This document shows positions 51,801 through 63,066 of a stretch of 64,000 nucleotides of DNA, piece after piece. Location: contig JAUPSS010000004.1 of the NCBI GenBank assembly GCA_040285825.1, forward strand, positions 4,595,658-4,659,657, read 5' to 3'. The stretch comes from Eukaryota sp. TZLM1-RC (taxonomy: Eukaryota > Metamonada: BaSk clade). A program made the position numbers and the translations under genes. Numbering within the stretch: the first letter of the stretch is position 1; each line of letters starts with the position of its first letter. The notes under the pieces are model-generated. The model had not been told where the DNA came from. It saw nothing but the letters and a program-made list of their open reading frames with translations, and did not search any database.

Positions 51801-54151
51801 GTTGCCAAGATCAATTAAGTTTTCAACTGCATCAGGAATTAGAGGGAATTCAACCTCCCTCAATGGATCGGCCACGTGTACCTTCAGGTCAGGTGATTTA
51901 AGTTCAAAGCACGAAGATGGACTGGCAGAGTATATACAATCCATAAAGGACAATGTAATGCTAACAAAGTTGTGGAAAATTTGGAAAATTTCGTTTTCGT
52001 TATTACAAATGGAGGCGTGGGCTTCATTCCAAAAGTGTACAAAAGGAGCAAATCTTTCAGGCAAAAGGTTAACCAGTCTTGTAGGGAAATAACTAAACTC
52101 ACAAACAGTTTCGGAATATTCAAAACAAGCAAAATCTTTGATCCAATAACCAACATTGGTGAAGTTCATTAGGTTTTTGATGAGATAAGCCTCGTCCAGT
52201 GCCTTCATCACGGCTAGCATTGGTTCTGGGTTCTTACAATAACTAATATCATCATTAGTGGCTTTGTCATTGAGATGTACAATGGTGGAAATAAGATTGG
52301 TTAAAGAAGCTACGTGTTCGTTTGAAGCAGATTTGGCTTCTTCCTGGAACCTGTCAAGAGCGTCATTTAAAATGCGGGAAGACAAAGCATTTTCTACAAA
52401 AGGTTCAAAAAAACAACATTCCCCAGGTCCATCATTTGGGAAGCAATGGTCTGGAAAATCAGCATTAATTTTCTCATAGTCGTTATAGCATTTTTCGTCC
52501 ACTAGTACATCACGATTTTCGTAAACATAAGGGAGACTGGATGAAAAATACAAACTTAGAGTCTTATAAAAAACTTGCAAACGTTCCGTCCAAGACTCAA
52601 AACCTCTGGAATTTTCAGCTACAGAGACCAAGTACTGTGCTTCATAGGTATAACCAGGGCGATCAGTCGGGGCAAACAAATTTCCAAGTAATTGGTTGAG
52701 ATTATATCCTTCTATTTGAGAAGAGACTTCAATGAAGGTTAAGATAGCAACATGAGTGGCATAATTCACAGCTAGATCTTCCAAAGTTTCAACAATTGCA
52801 GCATCGGAAATGATGACTCCATCAAAAAGTGGTTTTATTGTCTCAAGCGTGTAATAAAACGCTTCGAAATCTCTGGTATAGGCGAGGTCCACAACAGCAG
52901 TGCCCATAGTGACAATGGTACGGCTTTGGGAATCATGAGGAACCGAATACAACACTTCAAATAGTTGTACCCAAGATGTAAAGAGAACTTGTTGTTCAGA
53001 GTCCATGATGACAGAAAGTTGGTTAAGGATATCCATAGCAACAGAGACACCGGATTCAGGAAGGGAGAAGAGGGTGTCCATCAAGCTCTTTGCATCTAGT
53101 ACTTCATTGAGTTCATCATAACCAGAGAGGAAGGAACGTAATACAGATGAAAGAAGGTAAAGATCGGTATCAGCAAACAAAGCATCAGCCACATTGACAA
53201 TGCGTTCTACACCTGTGAGATCGCCTGGAGACGAAAACTCATTGAGGGCAGACAGGATGTGAGAAACAGAAAAGAGGCCAATCTCAACATCCCCAAATGC
53301 ATTGTTGACATAGGTGGCAAGGTCTTCATTGAAGCGATAAAGGAAATCTTGCAAATTTTCTTTTTCAACTTCTTTTGAGAGGAATTTGCCAGTGGCTCAA
53401 TAAGGTCAACAACTCCTTCATAATTGATAGAGTGACAGTACACTCCTTGGAAAAGGATGGACATGGTATCAATTATCTTGACCTTGCTTTCTTGAAGATG
53501 AATGAATGTGGCAACGACATTTTCAGCGGGAATACAATTCAATATCTTCCATTGGAAAAGATAGGTTTCCTCTTTGAGCAACTTGAGACCAGAAATTGAA
53601 AAAATGCGATCAAGTGCAGAATCGTCAAGGACAGAGATGATGTTATCCACAGTGGCAGTGAGGAGCTCTGGTTCAATGGAAGTAACGAACTCAATTGCTG
53701 TTGTGGCGAAGGTATCTTTGAACAGAGAAGGCAGACTTGCGGGAAGGAACTCGATCAATGATTTTATGTCATTGACATCACTCTCATAGAAAGTGGCAAC
53801 GAAGTGTCGGATATCTTTTACTGTAAGCAACATCATGGAAGGACATCCTTCAGGGGAAGCGGAACAGTCTTCATCAACACCTTGTAGGAGAAGCTCGATT
53901 GGATTGACATCCTTCTTTTGAATTGTTGAAAGACTTTTGAGGAAAGACAGACCACAGCGATTGATCAATGAGTCGATCAACTGATTGCTGGCTGACCAAA
54001 CGACAGAACCTCTCTCTAGGTTTCCACGGGCTGAAAACCTAGCATTGTGACACGTGGATATGTCCGTATCTCCCTGAACCGTGAGACCATGACTGTTGGC
54101 CAAGGCTGTGGCCAGTAGACATGCAAGAAACGATAGAGCGAACAGTTTCAT
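48814..54151 (-). pseudogene. REJ/GPS surface protein, copy B, 3'-truncated
   Basis: Copy of the gene at 41993-48400, starting at the ATG at 54151. A one-base loss near 53389 shifts the frame; from 53354 it is open for about 1,500 codons, through the helical ectodomain and the REJ-like part. At 48814 the gene is cut by the duplication junction, so the GPS motif and membrane helix are missing. The frame ends in a few unrelated codons at 48780. Where copy A has a TGA or a lost T, copy B is open, and the reverse holds at 53389. Without a membrane anchor a product would be secreted. Confidence 0.8.
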
Positions 54152-54261
54152 CTACAATCAGACACGTAAAGAGTAAAATACCAAACACAAGAATGAGACA
54201 AAAAATGTATTGATCCGATAAAAATGTCCAACGCAATTTTTTTGAAAATTTGAACTCAGAT
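54152..54261. promoter_or_regulatory. Shared divergent promoter region, unit 2
   Basis: 110 bases between the start codons of REJ/GPS copy B (minus) and the full-length MMPL gene (plus). Confidence 0.55.
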
Positions 54262-56488
54262 ATGCTCATCTCTTGGTGTGAAAGATTTCGATGGATTATA
54301 CTGTTTTATTGGAGTCTTCTCCTGATCATAACACTGTCGTTGATTGGATCATATATTGAAAATATCACCACAAGTTCTTCCACTCCTGGATTGGCATCTT
54401 CCTCAGTACTAAGCATTTATCTTCACACACGTAAGCCAACTGCGAAATTTGACATTGTTGATGACGATAGTGTCTCTGTGTTTTTCGATGAACTCAACAA
54501 TCAGCTTCACAACCTCACCAACCAAATATCATCAACCTATTGGTACCATTCTACAATAGAAAGGGGTCTTTCCATGCTGTCTCAATATTTTGTATCATCT
54601 GACAACAATGCAATGATCTTCCTTGCCCTTTTTAGCGACTTCTCTCCAAGTAAATCATTTTACTCTGATTTGGAACAATTTGTACTTACTCATCCTGTTT
54701 CAACAGATTACAACGTTCATATTCTTGATGAAAATCAGCTCTTTACAGATTTCCTACAAGCCATCATCTCTGATGTTATGAAGGTTATTCTGTTAGTCTT
54801 GCCGCTTTGTGTGCTGGTTCTGATTCTTTTTATGAAATGTCTACTGTTTGTTGTGGCCCCCATCATTGTTATCACGATATCTCTGACCATGACATTAGGC
54901 TTTTCCTATTTTATCAGCGTTCATTACCCGATTAGTGCATATGTGCTCATCTTCCAAGTTGCTCATCTTCTTTCGTTTTCATTATCCCTCAATTATTCTC
55001 TCATTATAATGTCTCGACTATCAGAGAGTGCTACTGATCTCCATTCATCTCTATCCCATGCCTTCTACAATGGAGGAGTTACCATCTCTGTTTCTTCATC
55101 TACATTGTTCGCCTCATTATTGGCTCTGGCGGTACTTGGGGGTCAGCAGCTTCGAGGCATGGCGATGTCCTGTATTGTTGTACTTGTGTTTGTGCTGATG
55201 GCCTGCTTTACCTTTCTTCCATGTTTCTTCTTTACTTTCCATCGCTTCTTGCCATCCAATGGTGAGTCTATAAATTTTCATAGTTGGTCAAAGTGCCCGT
55301 TTATAGAAAAGCTTACTACCATTCTTGTTTCAAAGAATTGGATCTCCGTTACTGCTGTTGCATGTATAGCTGCTCTTTTCATACCATCTGTAATCAACCT
55401 GCGTAATCTTGAACTAACTGTGGATGTTTCTGAAGTATTTCCCTCCAATGTTGAATCGTCAGTGGCTATTCAATCAATGTCTGATCAGTTTTTGCCTGGG
55501 TTATAGTCCCCGTTTACTATTTTTGTCAGAGTTTCTGATCTTGCCACCACTGAGTTCTTTGATCATTGTCTCAATTTGACCAGAAAAATCAACACAGAGA
55601 CTAACCAACAACACTCTATTTCACTCTGCAACATTGGTAATATTGAAATTGACTATGATTTGGCTAGGTTTTTGCTATATGGTGAACCTGAATTAGAGTT
55701 TATGAGGTCTTTGGCAGAACTTTACTCCATATTGTTTGAGTTACTACATACAGAAAGCGGAACTTCCATGCTGATTATTGCTGATTTTGATCCGTGGACT
55801 GATGAATCCATTCCCTTCATCAAAGAAGTGCGTTCTTTCATTTCGGAGTCATCTTCCGTGAACATCACTTCCCGCATCACTGGTGTAGGAGTGTCTAATG
55901 TTGATTCTGCCGCTAAGGCCACCAGAGAGTTTCCTTTGCTAATCTTTTGTACGTTTCTACTAGTAAGCATCATCTTTGTAATAATCTTCAGATCTGTCAT
56001 TTTGCCAATTATTTTGCTCCTCAATATGAGCTTTGTTATTGCATCAGTACTTGGAATAGCTGTTTTTTTTAGATCACCTCAGTGTTACCAACAAAATGTT
56101 CTGGATGGTTCCTGTTCTTTGTTTCACCGTTTTGACAGGTCTCTCTTTAGACTATGATTTGTTTTTGGCTTTGAGAATATTTGAATTACGGAAACAAGGC
56201 AAGACATTGAAAACATCCATCACCCAGGGATGTAGTACTTCCTTTTCTGTGGTCAATGCAGCTGCTTTGATTCTCTTCTTCTGTTTTGGAGGTTTGCTAT
56301 TCTCTTCTATTAACATCGCTGTTGTCTTTGGATTTGTTTTGTCGATATCAATAATAATTGATGGTTTTGTCGTCAGGACAATCATCTTGCCTTGTTCCAT
56401 CTATCTCATTGGAGATTATTGCTTTTGGCCTACCAAAATCAGTCATTGCAGTTTACAACTACAACTCCAAGAAGTTGAGCGTCTGTGA
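54262..56488 (+). pseudogene. MMPL/RND-type transporter (patched-like), interrupted twice
   Basis: About 740 codons. It has an N-terminal membrane helix (IILFYWSLLLIITLSLIGSY) and a first extracellular porter-like loop. A first set of membrane helices follows (VILLVLPLCVLVLILFMKCL, then HLLSFSLSLNYSLIIMSRL), then a second loop. A second set carries LTGLSLDYDLFLALRIFELR, the family's G-L-x-x-D-Y-D-x-F-L motif. MMPL proteins export lipids or other hydrophobic cargo. Disruptions: an in-frame TAG at 55504-55506 before SPFTIFVRVSD, and a frame change in the eight-T run at 56063-56070. One lost codon and one homopolymer base would explain both. An intron at the first site is unlikely, because it lacks the 5' and 3' signals of the four introns in this window. 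Confidence 0.75.
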
Positions 56489-56917
56489 TTTTCTTTGTCA
56501 TTGTTGCTTCTTTTAGAAAGAAGAGTAGTTAAAAAGATGATTTTGCTTGGAATGTCTGGTTTCAGGAATCCCTCAAAACAGCAAATGGTCTCGATTATTT
56601 AGGATGTGAAGTGAAACTTTAGTCGTAAAACATTAAAATGGAATGTTGATCTTTTATATTTTGAATTCTATGTTGAAATTTTGTTGCGTATTTAGGAATT
56701 TTTTTCAATAAAACAAGTTGTTTGAACACCACAATTTGAAGTGCCACACCTTTCCCAACATTGTCATCCACTTGCTCACTACTTATTTTCATTAAGCCTA
56801 GTCATCAGTAATAAAATTTTGTCCCCCATTTTTTTCATACAAATGCTTCAAAAATAGACTCAGCAATAAATTCAAATTTTGCGTTCAATTTTTATTTTTT
56901 TTATTCAATCAAGCTTT
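56489..56917. other. Intergenic region after the MMPL gene
   Basis: AT-rich; nothing recognised. Confidence 0.5.
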
Positions 56918-57165
56918 CATCTAAAAGAGCAGCACAAAATTGAAGACTTTGTAAATATACCTTCTCCAATCATTGCTGCAGAAAATACATGTGATTTTCT
57001 ACATTCCTGATTTACATGGAGTAAATCAGTACAGAATAATGTAACGGATCTAGAAAAACAAATGCTACGAAAGGAGCACAAGATTTCCGAAATTTGGGTC
57101 ATTCTCCCAAAATGACAAATTTTTCAAATATCAAAAATTAAAAAAGTTTTTCTCAATCCAATCAC
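56918..57165 (-). mobile_element. Fragment of a family A-like non-LTR element
   Basis: The minus strand reads KICHFGRMTQI, RKSHVFSAAM and IFTKSSILCCSF. These match the post-RT segment of family A (KICYSGKFTHI, RSHVFCSADLGGIGFTKSSILC). It is frame-broken and diverged. Confidence 0.75.
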
Positions 57166-57451
57166 CTTCGATTTTCATTTCTTACATAAAACCCTGTTAT
57201 TCATTCAAAATTAGAGACACATTTTCCCACCAACAACAATGAAGTTTGAATTAAATAGTGATCAATCAGTCAAACAATGGAGGTATTGTATTTTACAATT
57301 GTATTATTAATCTAGCTGTGATTTCCATTCGAAATCCATACTCTCTCTACTCTTTCCGCAATAAATCCGCATTTTTGATTTTCCTTTTTCAATGAATAAC
57401 CCTCCTATCACACTTGACAATAATTCACATCCTTCTCCTGATGCCGTTACC
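57166..57451. other. Short intergenic stretch
   Basis: No clear feature. A minus-strand ORF at 57307-57495 overlaps the transposase relic in another frame and is likely spurious. Confidence 0.45.
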
Positions 57452-57795
57452 TCAATGGCATTTTCTGATGATGCCCCAACAATTGTTGAATACAAAATAG
57501 GGTGAGTTGTAGGGTTTTAAATTTCGCCAGCCAGAATGATTAAAAATGTGGGCCAGATTGTTGGACATGTGTGTCTGTAAAACATAATTGATGATTTCCA
57601 CATAATCAGTATGTTCATTATTGGAACAATAATCTTGCACTTTTTTCAATAATCCAAAAAACATCTCAATTGGATTCATCTCGGGACAATACGGGGGAAG
57701 TATTCTATATTGTACTTCTGTCCGTCGCATTGCTTCATTAATAAATGGATGTTTATGTATTTTACAACCATCTAAAACAATTATTGAGCTTCTAC
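57452..57795 (-). mobile_element. Relic of a DDE (Tc1/mariner-IS630-like) transposase
   Basis: The minus strand reads GGRSSIIVLDGCKIHKHPFI, the second-Asp motif, then YRILPPYCPEMNPIEMFFG, the family's L-P-P-Y-S-P-x-L-N-P-I-E with the catalytic Glu. A C-terminal helical part follows, with a stop at 57452. The N-terminal DNA-binding part and the first catalytic Asp are missing. The sequence directly upstream belongs to family B, so one element has interrupted the other. Confidence 0.85.
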
Positions 57796-57945
57796 CTCCT
57801 GCTGTTTTTAGTAAACACCAAGGTTTCCTCTACAAAATCTTGTTTTGCTTGCTGTCTAGCTAAAGCTTCTCTTATTCGATTAAAAAACCGAGGTAATTTT
57901 TTAATAATGGCAAATTGAATCCGTGAACGCCATGAAAGAATATCA

Positions 57946-59561
57946 AATCTTTTCATCAAATCAATCTTTGATGATTAATGGAGCTCAGATTCTTTTTATC
58001 AATTATGACCAACAAGCTGTTAAGTTTCTTGGATGTTGGCTTGGCAATTTGGATGAAATTTATTCCCAGTTAAACAATTTATTGGAGAAGTTTGACAAGG
58101 ATCTTAGTTTTATTGCTGAATGTGACATTGAGAAACACATCAAATTGTTTATTTTAAAAATTTGTTATTCTGGAAAATTCACTCATATTTTAAGGTCAAC
58201 TCCCCCATCGGTATCTCTCAATTTTTGCAGATCTTTCAACAAACTTCGAGTCAATTTTTTTTCTTTATTAGAAGTAAATGAATCTTTAATTCGAAGTCAT
58301 GTATTTTGTTCAGCAGATTTGGGTGGAATTGGATTCACCAAATCTTCGATTCTGTGTAAAGCAGCATTTTTGGGAGGTGCTGAAAATTTTGTTTTTGAAT
58401 TTTTCCAAAGGTTCCCTTTTGATGTTCATTTGATCAATGGTGAATCAAATTTTTACTTGAATCAACTGCAATTTGAATTAGAAAATTTGCCTAGTGATAT
58501 CTGGATTCAGTGTTTTCCTCAAAATGTTCAAGAAATTCCCACCCGATCACATCCAAATTTACGTTTTTGCTTGAAAAAGCCTCAGCATCATCTGCTAAAT
58601 TATATGAAGGCTTGGATTATGAAGTAAGACTTGGCTTGGCCAAAACTAAGAATCCCGCTTTCGATAATTTTTTAAAGGATATTGGTGATAGTTCAGCTGC
58701 TGCTTTAGTAACTCAAGTTCCCTCTGTTTATGGACTTTTGTTAAAAAACAATGAATGGCTTCTAAACATGCGTTTTCGTTGTTTTCTGTGGCCAGACAAT
58801 TTGCCGAATCATTTAACTTGTAAATGTGGTAAACCTCTTTCGTTTACTCATCTTTTGAACTGCAAACATTTCATTACATTTAGAAATAAAGTACATAATA
58901 AGGTCAGGGACCAAATTTATGTAAAGTGAAAATCATATCGAGTAGATTCCTTTTTAGAACCGCTGTTATCAAAATAAATTCTTGATGATCCCAATATTGA
59001 TAGTACGCGTTACAACAGCGCTTCTATGAGTCTAACTAGAGGTGATCTAGTTGTTCCTGGTTTAAATGGTAGTTTTACTATTTTGGACGCCATGTCTATT
59101 GAACCTTTTTATTCCTCTAACGAACATCTCATTAACTCGGATGTAATTAATCTTCTTCTTGCAGGCGAAAAATATACAATTGCTAAATATGCGAAACCCA
59201 TTTCCTCAGTTAATGAAAATTCTCATGCCCAATATAATTTATGTCCATTTGTTTTTTCTTTGCTTGGATATCTAGGTAAGGCTGCTATGGCTTTCCTTGA
59301 GGATTTTGTTGTAGTTGTAAAGGAAAGAACTGGAAGAATTTTCAATCGTGTTTACTGGCAAAACAGGATTGTATTTTCTATTTTTAAGGGAATGGTAAAT
59401 CTAATTTCTGATTCACTATCTTCTTTTGGGAAATTTTCTGAATCTTTAGCGCTTAATTGTTTTGATGTAGGGGAGGCAGGTTTTTATGATGTGGAGTTTG
59501 AATTGTGGATTTCAAATTTGTTGTTGAATAAAAATAAATGTTTCAAAAAGAATCTTTTCAT
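57946..59561 (+). mobile_element. Family A non-LTR retrotransposon copy 3, 5'-truncated, with 11-bp target duplication
   Basis: The inserted element is 57957-59550 (1,594 bp), flanked by AATCTTTTCAT at 57946-57956 and 59551-59561. It begins after the RT active site (NGAQILFINYDQQAVKFLGC) and runs to the family A 3' end. The frame changes around 58590. Stops at 58927-58929 and about 58975 replace codons that are open in copy 2. The host on both sides is family B, and the uninterrupted sequence can be seen at 3885-3920. Confidence 0.9.
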
Positions 59562-60384
59562 TGCTTTTTCTTGAACCATTTTTGGAGAAGTCATTCAAAA
59601 AAGTTTCTGCTTTATCTGATAATCTTCCATTTATCGAAAATGGGAAAGCAATAAAAACCAGCTGTGTATTTCTATCAGCATTAGCCTCTTCAATATCTTT
59701 ATCATATTTTCTATGTTTCTCTTTTGCTTTAAAATCAAGAGCAGTCACAGGATTGAGTTTTCTTCTGTGAACCAAAGTATCATTTGTAACATTACATGAG
59801 ATAAAGTCAACAATAGCTTCAGAATTATCAATCCAATCACAGTATACATCACCTCTATCATCAGAACCAAAATTATTCAGAGAAAGTGTTTCCTTCAGCA
59901 GAGCCTCTTTGATACACGATATTCTTGCAGTTTGTGCCATATTGAAAACAGTGTCTCTAACAGCATCGTGTAATGAAGAACGATAAGTTATCAATTTAGA
60001 GCAATTTAGAGCATGGCGCAAAGTGAGTTGAGGTGAATTCGAACAAATACATTTTTCTTTTGATAATAATTGGTTAATGGGGATGTTCATATATAATCTC
60101 ATTTTTGTTACAAATGCTTCATTAGTAGCACACAATCCAAATCTTCGTGGTACAATGGTTACAAAAAGTGAAGAATCTGACACCTTGTTTTCACAAACAC
60201 CCTTTTCCAATAACAATGAGTGAAGATCTTGATTTAAAACAGCCGAGCTGCAAATATTATTATAAAGATCTTTTTCATACATTCCAGTCAATCTTTTCTG
60301 TAATGTTCGAAGAGTATACTTCAAATTTAAAACATTTTTTCTGGAATATTGCCATTGAATGATTGGGGAAAACATCGACCCCAT
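59562..60384 (-). pseudogene. Family B ORF, zinc motif and RLE endonuclease part
   Basis: Open frame continuing the RT ORF: NLKYTLRTLQKRLTGMYEKD, CICSNSPQLTLRHALNC, SLHDAVRDTVFNMAQ, RGDVYCDWIDNSEAIVDF and KAKEKHRKYDKDIEEA. The last codons of the open frame (59512-59550) are family A sequence read antisense across the insertion boundary and are not native. Confidence 0.8.
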
Positions 60385-62450
60385 TTTTCTACATCAATTC
60401 TTGAAATTTCTTCATTTAATGCAAAAACAGTGGAACTTTGCGTTGTCATCAATAAATCTTCCCAATCTGCAAATCTTTCGGAGAACTCAAAGATTGCATT
60501 TCTGCATCCACCAACAAAAGCACACGATGTAAGAATAGAAGCCTTCGTCCACCCTAAACCACCATATTGTGGACTAAGGTAAGCATGATCTGGAATTTGA
60601 AACATTTTACATCCCAGTAATTGAGACAGAACTTTTGCACGTAACTCATTAAACTTTTGAGCCAAAGGTCTAGTGACGAGAGGATTTGTAGATCGAAATA
60701 TATGATTAAAATTGGAACTAAAACACAGTCTTATAATGGTAAATTTGATGTGTTTTTTTATATCTAAATTCATCATTCGGTCAATTTTTTCAGAAATTGA
60801 GTTCAACTTTTCAAACAATTTTTTGGTATTTTCATCATTATTTCCTAAAAACGAACCCAAATGACGAATAGCATCAATTGAATATAATTTGGCTTGAATT
60901 TCAATATCATCAATTATTGTGGAAACTGGAGAATTCGATAACAAAACACATTTAGGTAAATTAAGTCGGAGACCAATTTTGGTAAATAATTCTTTAAAAC
61001 ATACAGTTGCTTTTTTCACAATATTTAATTCACCAATAAGCACAACATCATCCATATATGCAATCAATTTTAGTGAAGGAAACATCTCTTGAATTTGCAG
61101 TAGAATAGGATGAATGGCCAAACAAAACAAAAGAGGTCCTAACGGATCTCCTTGCTTTACGCCACTTAATGAAATCAAAATGTTGTTACCGAAATGTAAA
61201 TTAGAATATGTGCAATATGTTGATTGAAAATATGGTATTAATTCTGGCATATATTGCAATAGAGCACCATGGATACTGCGACGACTTAGCGAATTGAAAG
61301 CATTACTAAAATCCAATGACATGCAAATATTGGATTCATTTTGACGAAATAAGACATCAGTAGCAAAAATCGCTGAAGAGACTCCATCTGTAGTATTTAT
61401 ACCATATTGAAAGGGTAATAAAATCTTTTTAGCTTTTTCATTGAACCTGCTTAAGCAACACGCAGAAAAAATATTATGTAAGCTCTCAGAGACTGCAATA
61501 GGACGAACATCCATTTTTGAATTTTTGACAAGTGCAGTCAAACGAGAACTTCTTAATTCTTCTGGGTACTTGCGTTGACCAGATAATATTTGGTTGAAAA
61601 ATTTGGTCAATAAACCAATGCAATCTTCTGAAGAAATAATCGCGGCTTTTACATGATCAATAGTAATACCAGAAAGTCCGGCAGACTTACCACGAGGTCT
61701 CTTTTTGATAACCGAAAAAACTTCTGATGACATCAATGGATAATTTTCCCAGTATGTGCCGTAAAAATTTTGATCCATAATAGGGTCTTCATAAGGATGA
61801 AGTATTTTCAGTTTATCTACTGTATTTTCATTGTTCGGTGCTTTGACTCCGGGACTTAAAGCTGACAAAGCCTTGGACCATTGGTTGTCAAAGCATTTGT
61901 CTTCAAAAATTTTACTTAATTTCTCGGATGACTGATTTCTCGGTGCTATATTAGTTAAATCTTCGGAAATATTAACGAAATTTTGTTCAAAAGGAGGACA
62001 AAAAGAACCAAAAAATTCCCAAATTATATTGATAGCATACTTTCCTTTACATAATTGATCCAAAAATCTTTGAAAAACGAAAGCAAATTCATTGCATTTG
62101 GTCGGATGAATTTCTTGAGGTATTCTTATAGGAGGATGGTAGTTATCAACTATGCGGCATTTCAAGCAGCGATCAGAAGTTTTTCCTTTTGCATTTTTTC
62201 TAAAAGAAATACCACAAGTGTTGCAAGTTTTGTGCTTCAATCGATTGCTAACTGGTTTTGCAACAACTTGTGGAGCATTATTTATGGGTTCTACCTTAGA
62301 CTCTTTCCTTCTAATAAATTTTCTTTTACATTTTGTTTCAGAATTTGCCGCATCATTTTTTCCAACATGTTCGAGCATTATGTCCCTGTTGTCGACACTT
62401 TGAGCATCTGTAGGAGCGTGTCTTTGTTTTTGAACAAACTTTTTTTTCAT
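60327..62450 (-). pseudogene. Family B ORF, reverse transcriptase part
   Basis: 707 open codons covering the second Cys cluster and the RT domain: RGKSAGLSGITIDHVKAA, RPIAVSESLHNIF, CMSLDFSNAFNSLSRR, SLSGVKQGDPLGPLLFCLAIH, AYMDDVVLIGEL. The CCHC finger is encoded upstream in another frame (62353-62604). A one-base excess in the A6 run near 62356 separates them. The frame ends at 60327, after an A run one base shorter than in the fragment at 35300-35895. Confidence 0.8.
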
Positions 62451-62768
62451 CGTGATTGTCTAAAAATTCTTGATCAGAATTTTTTTTGTCCAAAAATGAA
62501 GAGAGAAGAGGTTGAGGAGGACAGGTGGAAAGGACGTCTTGAGCATCTTGTTGACTATCGTTCTTTCTTTTGACTCCATTAGAATCAGAAACTGATTCAG
62601 ACATCAACAAGAAAGAATAGAAGCAATGATCTCGGTTCAGCCAGGTTTTAAGTTAAACGGTTATATGTAGAGGAAGAAAAAAAATACATCTTGAATGAAA
62701 ATCACAGCACAAAATTCCTCATTCCTTTTGTTTCTCTAGTTTCTTGGTATGTTGGCTCTGTCTCTCAA

Positions 62769-62880
62769 ACGATGATGACAACCTTGCATTTCTATGAAAT
62801 TCGCAAAAACCTCTTGAAGAAGTCTTTTCTGCCTGGAAAGATTCACTGTGGGTTGGATGTGGTTCTGAGAGTTCCTCTTT
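62769..62880 (+). repeat. Direct repeat, copy 1
   Basis: Starts ACGATGATGACAACCTTGC and matches the copy at 62956 with few differences, offset 187 bases. Function unknown. Confidence 0.85.
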
Positions 62881-62955
62881 TCGGTTCACTAACCATAGAC
62901 TCTAGTAAGCTGTTGTAGCTTCTGTTAGACAGTATGTTTTGATCTTGGTTCTGTC

Positions 62956-63066
62956 ACGATGATGACAACCTTGCATTTCTATGAAATTCGCAAAAACCGC
63001 TTGAAGAAGTCTTTTCTGCCTGGAAGGATTCACTGTGGGTTGGATGTGGTGCTGAGAGTCTCTTTT
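62956..63066 (+). repeat. Direct repeat, copy 2
   Basis: Second copy of the 62769-62880 segment, ending at a short indel in CTGAGAGT-CTCTTTT. Confidence 0.85.

Larger units (their letters stand above)
48814..54565. repeat. Tandem duplication, unit 2 (5,752 bp)
   Basis: Second unit of the direct duplication. The junction at 48813/48814 joins the interior of the MMPL gene to the interior of the REJ/GPS gene, with no shared bases at the join. Confidence 0.95.
57800..62604 (-). mobile_element. Family B non-LTR retrotransposon, near full length, split by a family A insertion
   Basis: On the minus strand from the ATG at 62604: CCHC finger CSKCRQQGHNARTC; a second Cys cluster (CNTCGISF, CLKC); RT with AYMDDVVLIG (about 61050); zinc motif CICSNSPQLTLRHALNC; RLE (RGDVYCDWIDNSEAIVDF, then KHRKYDKD). 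At 59551 it is interrupted by family A copy 3. The ORF's last part resumes at 57956 (MKRFDILSWRSRIQFAIIKK). Frames change at A runs near 62356, 60345 and 59593. Protein similarity to family A is clear but DNA similarity is low, so it is a separate family with the same architecture. Confidence 0.85.

Noticed and set aside
55500-55531. A 30-nt intron explaining the TAG in the MMPL gene
   Set aside because: The segment begins GTTATA and its last ten bases lack the A of YTNAYNNNAG. Removing it would delete a family-like strand (SPFTIFVRV). A nonsense change is simpler.
57800-57956. N-terminus of the DDE transposase starting with MKRFDI
   Set aside because: The same sequence follows family B at 3.8-4.0 kb and aligns with the C-terminal helix of family A, so it is the family B end.
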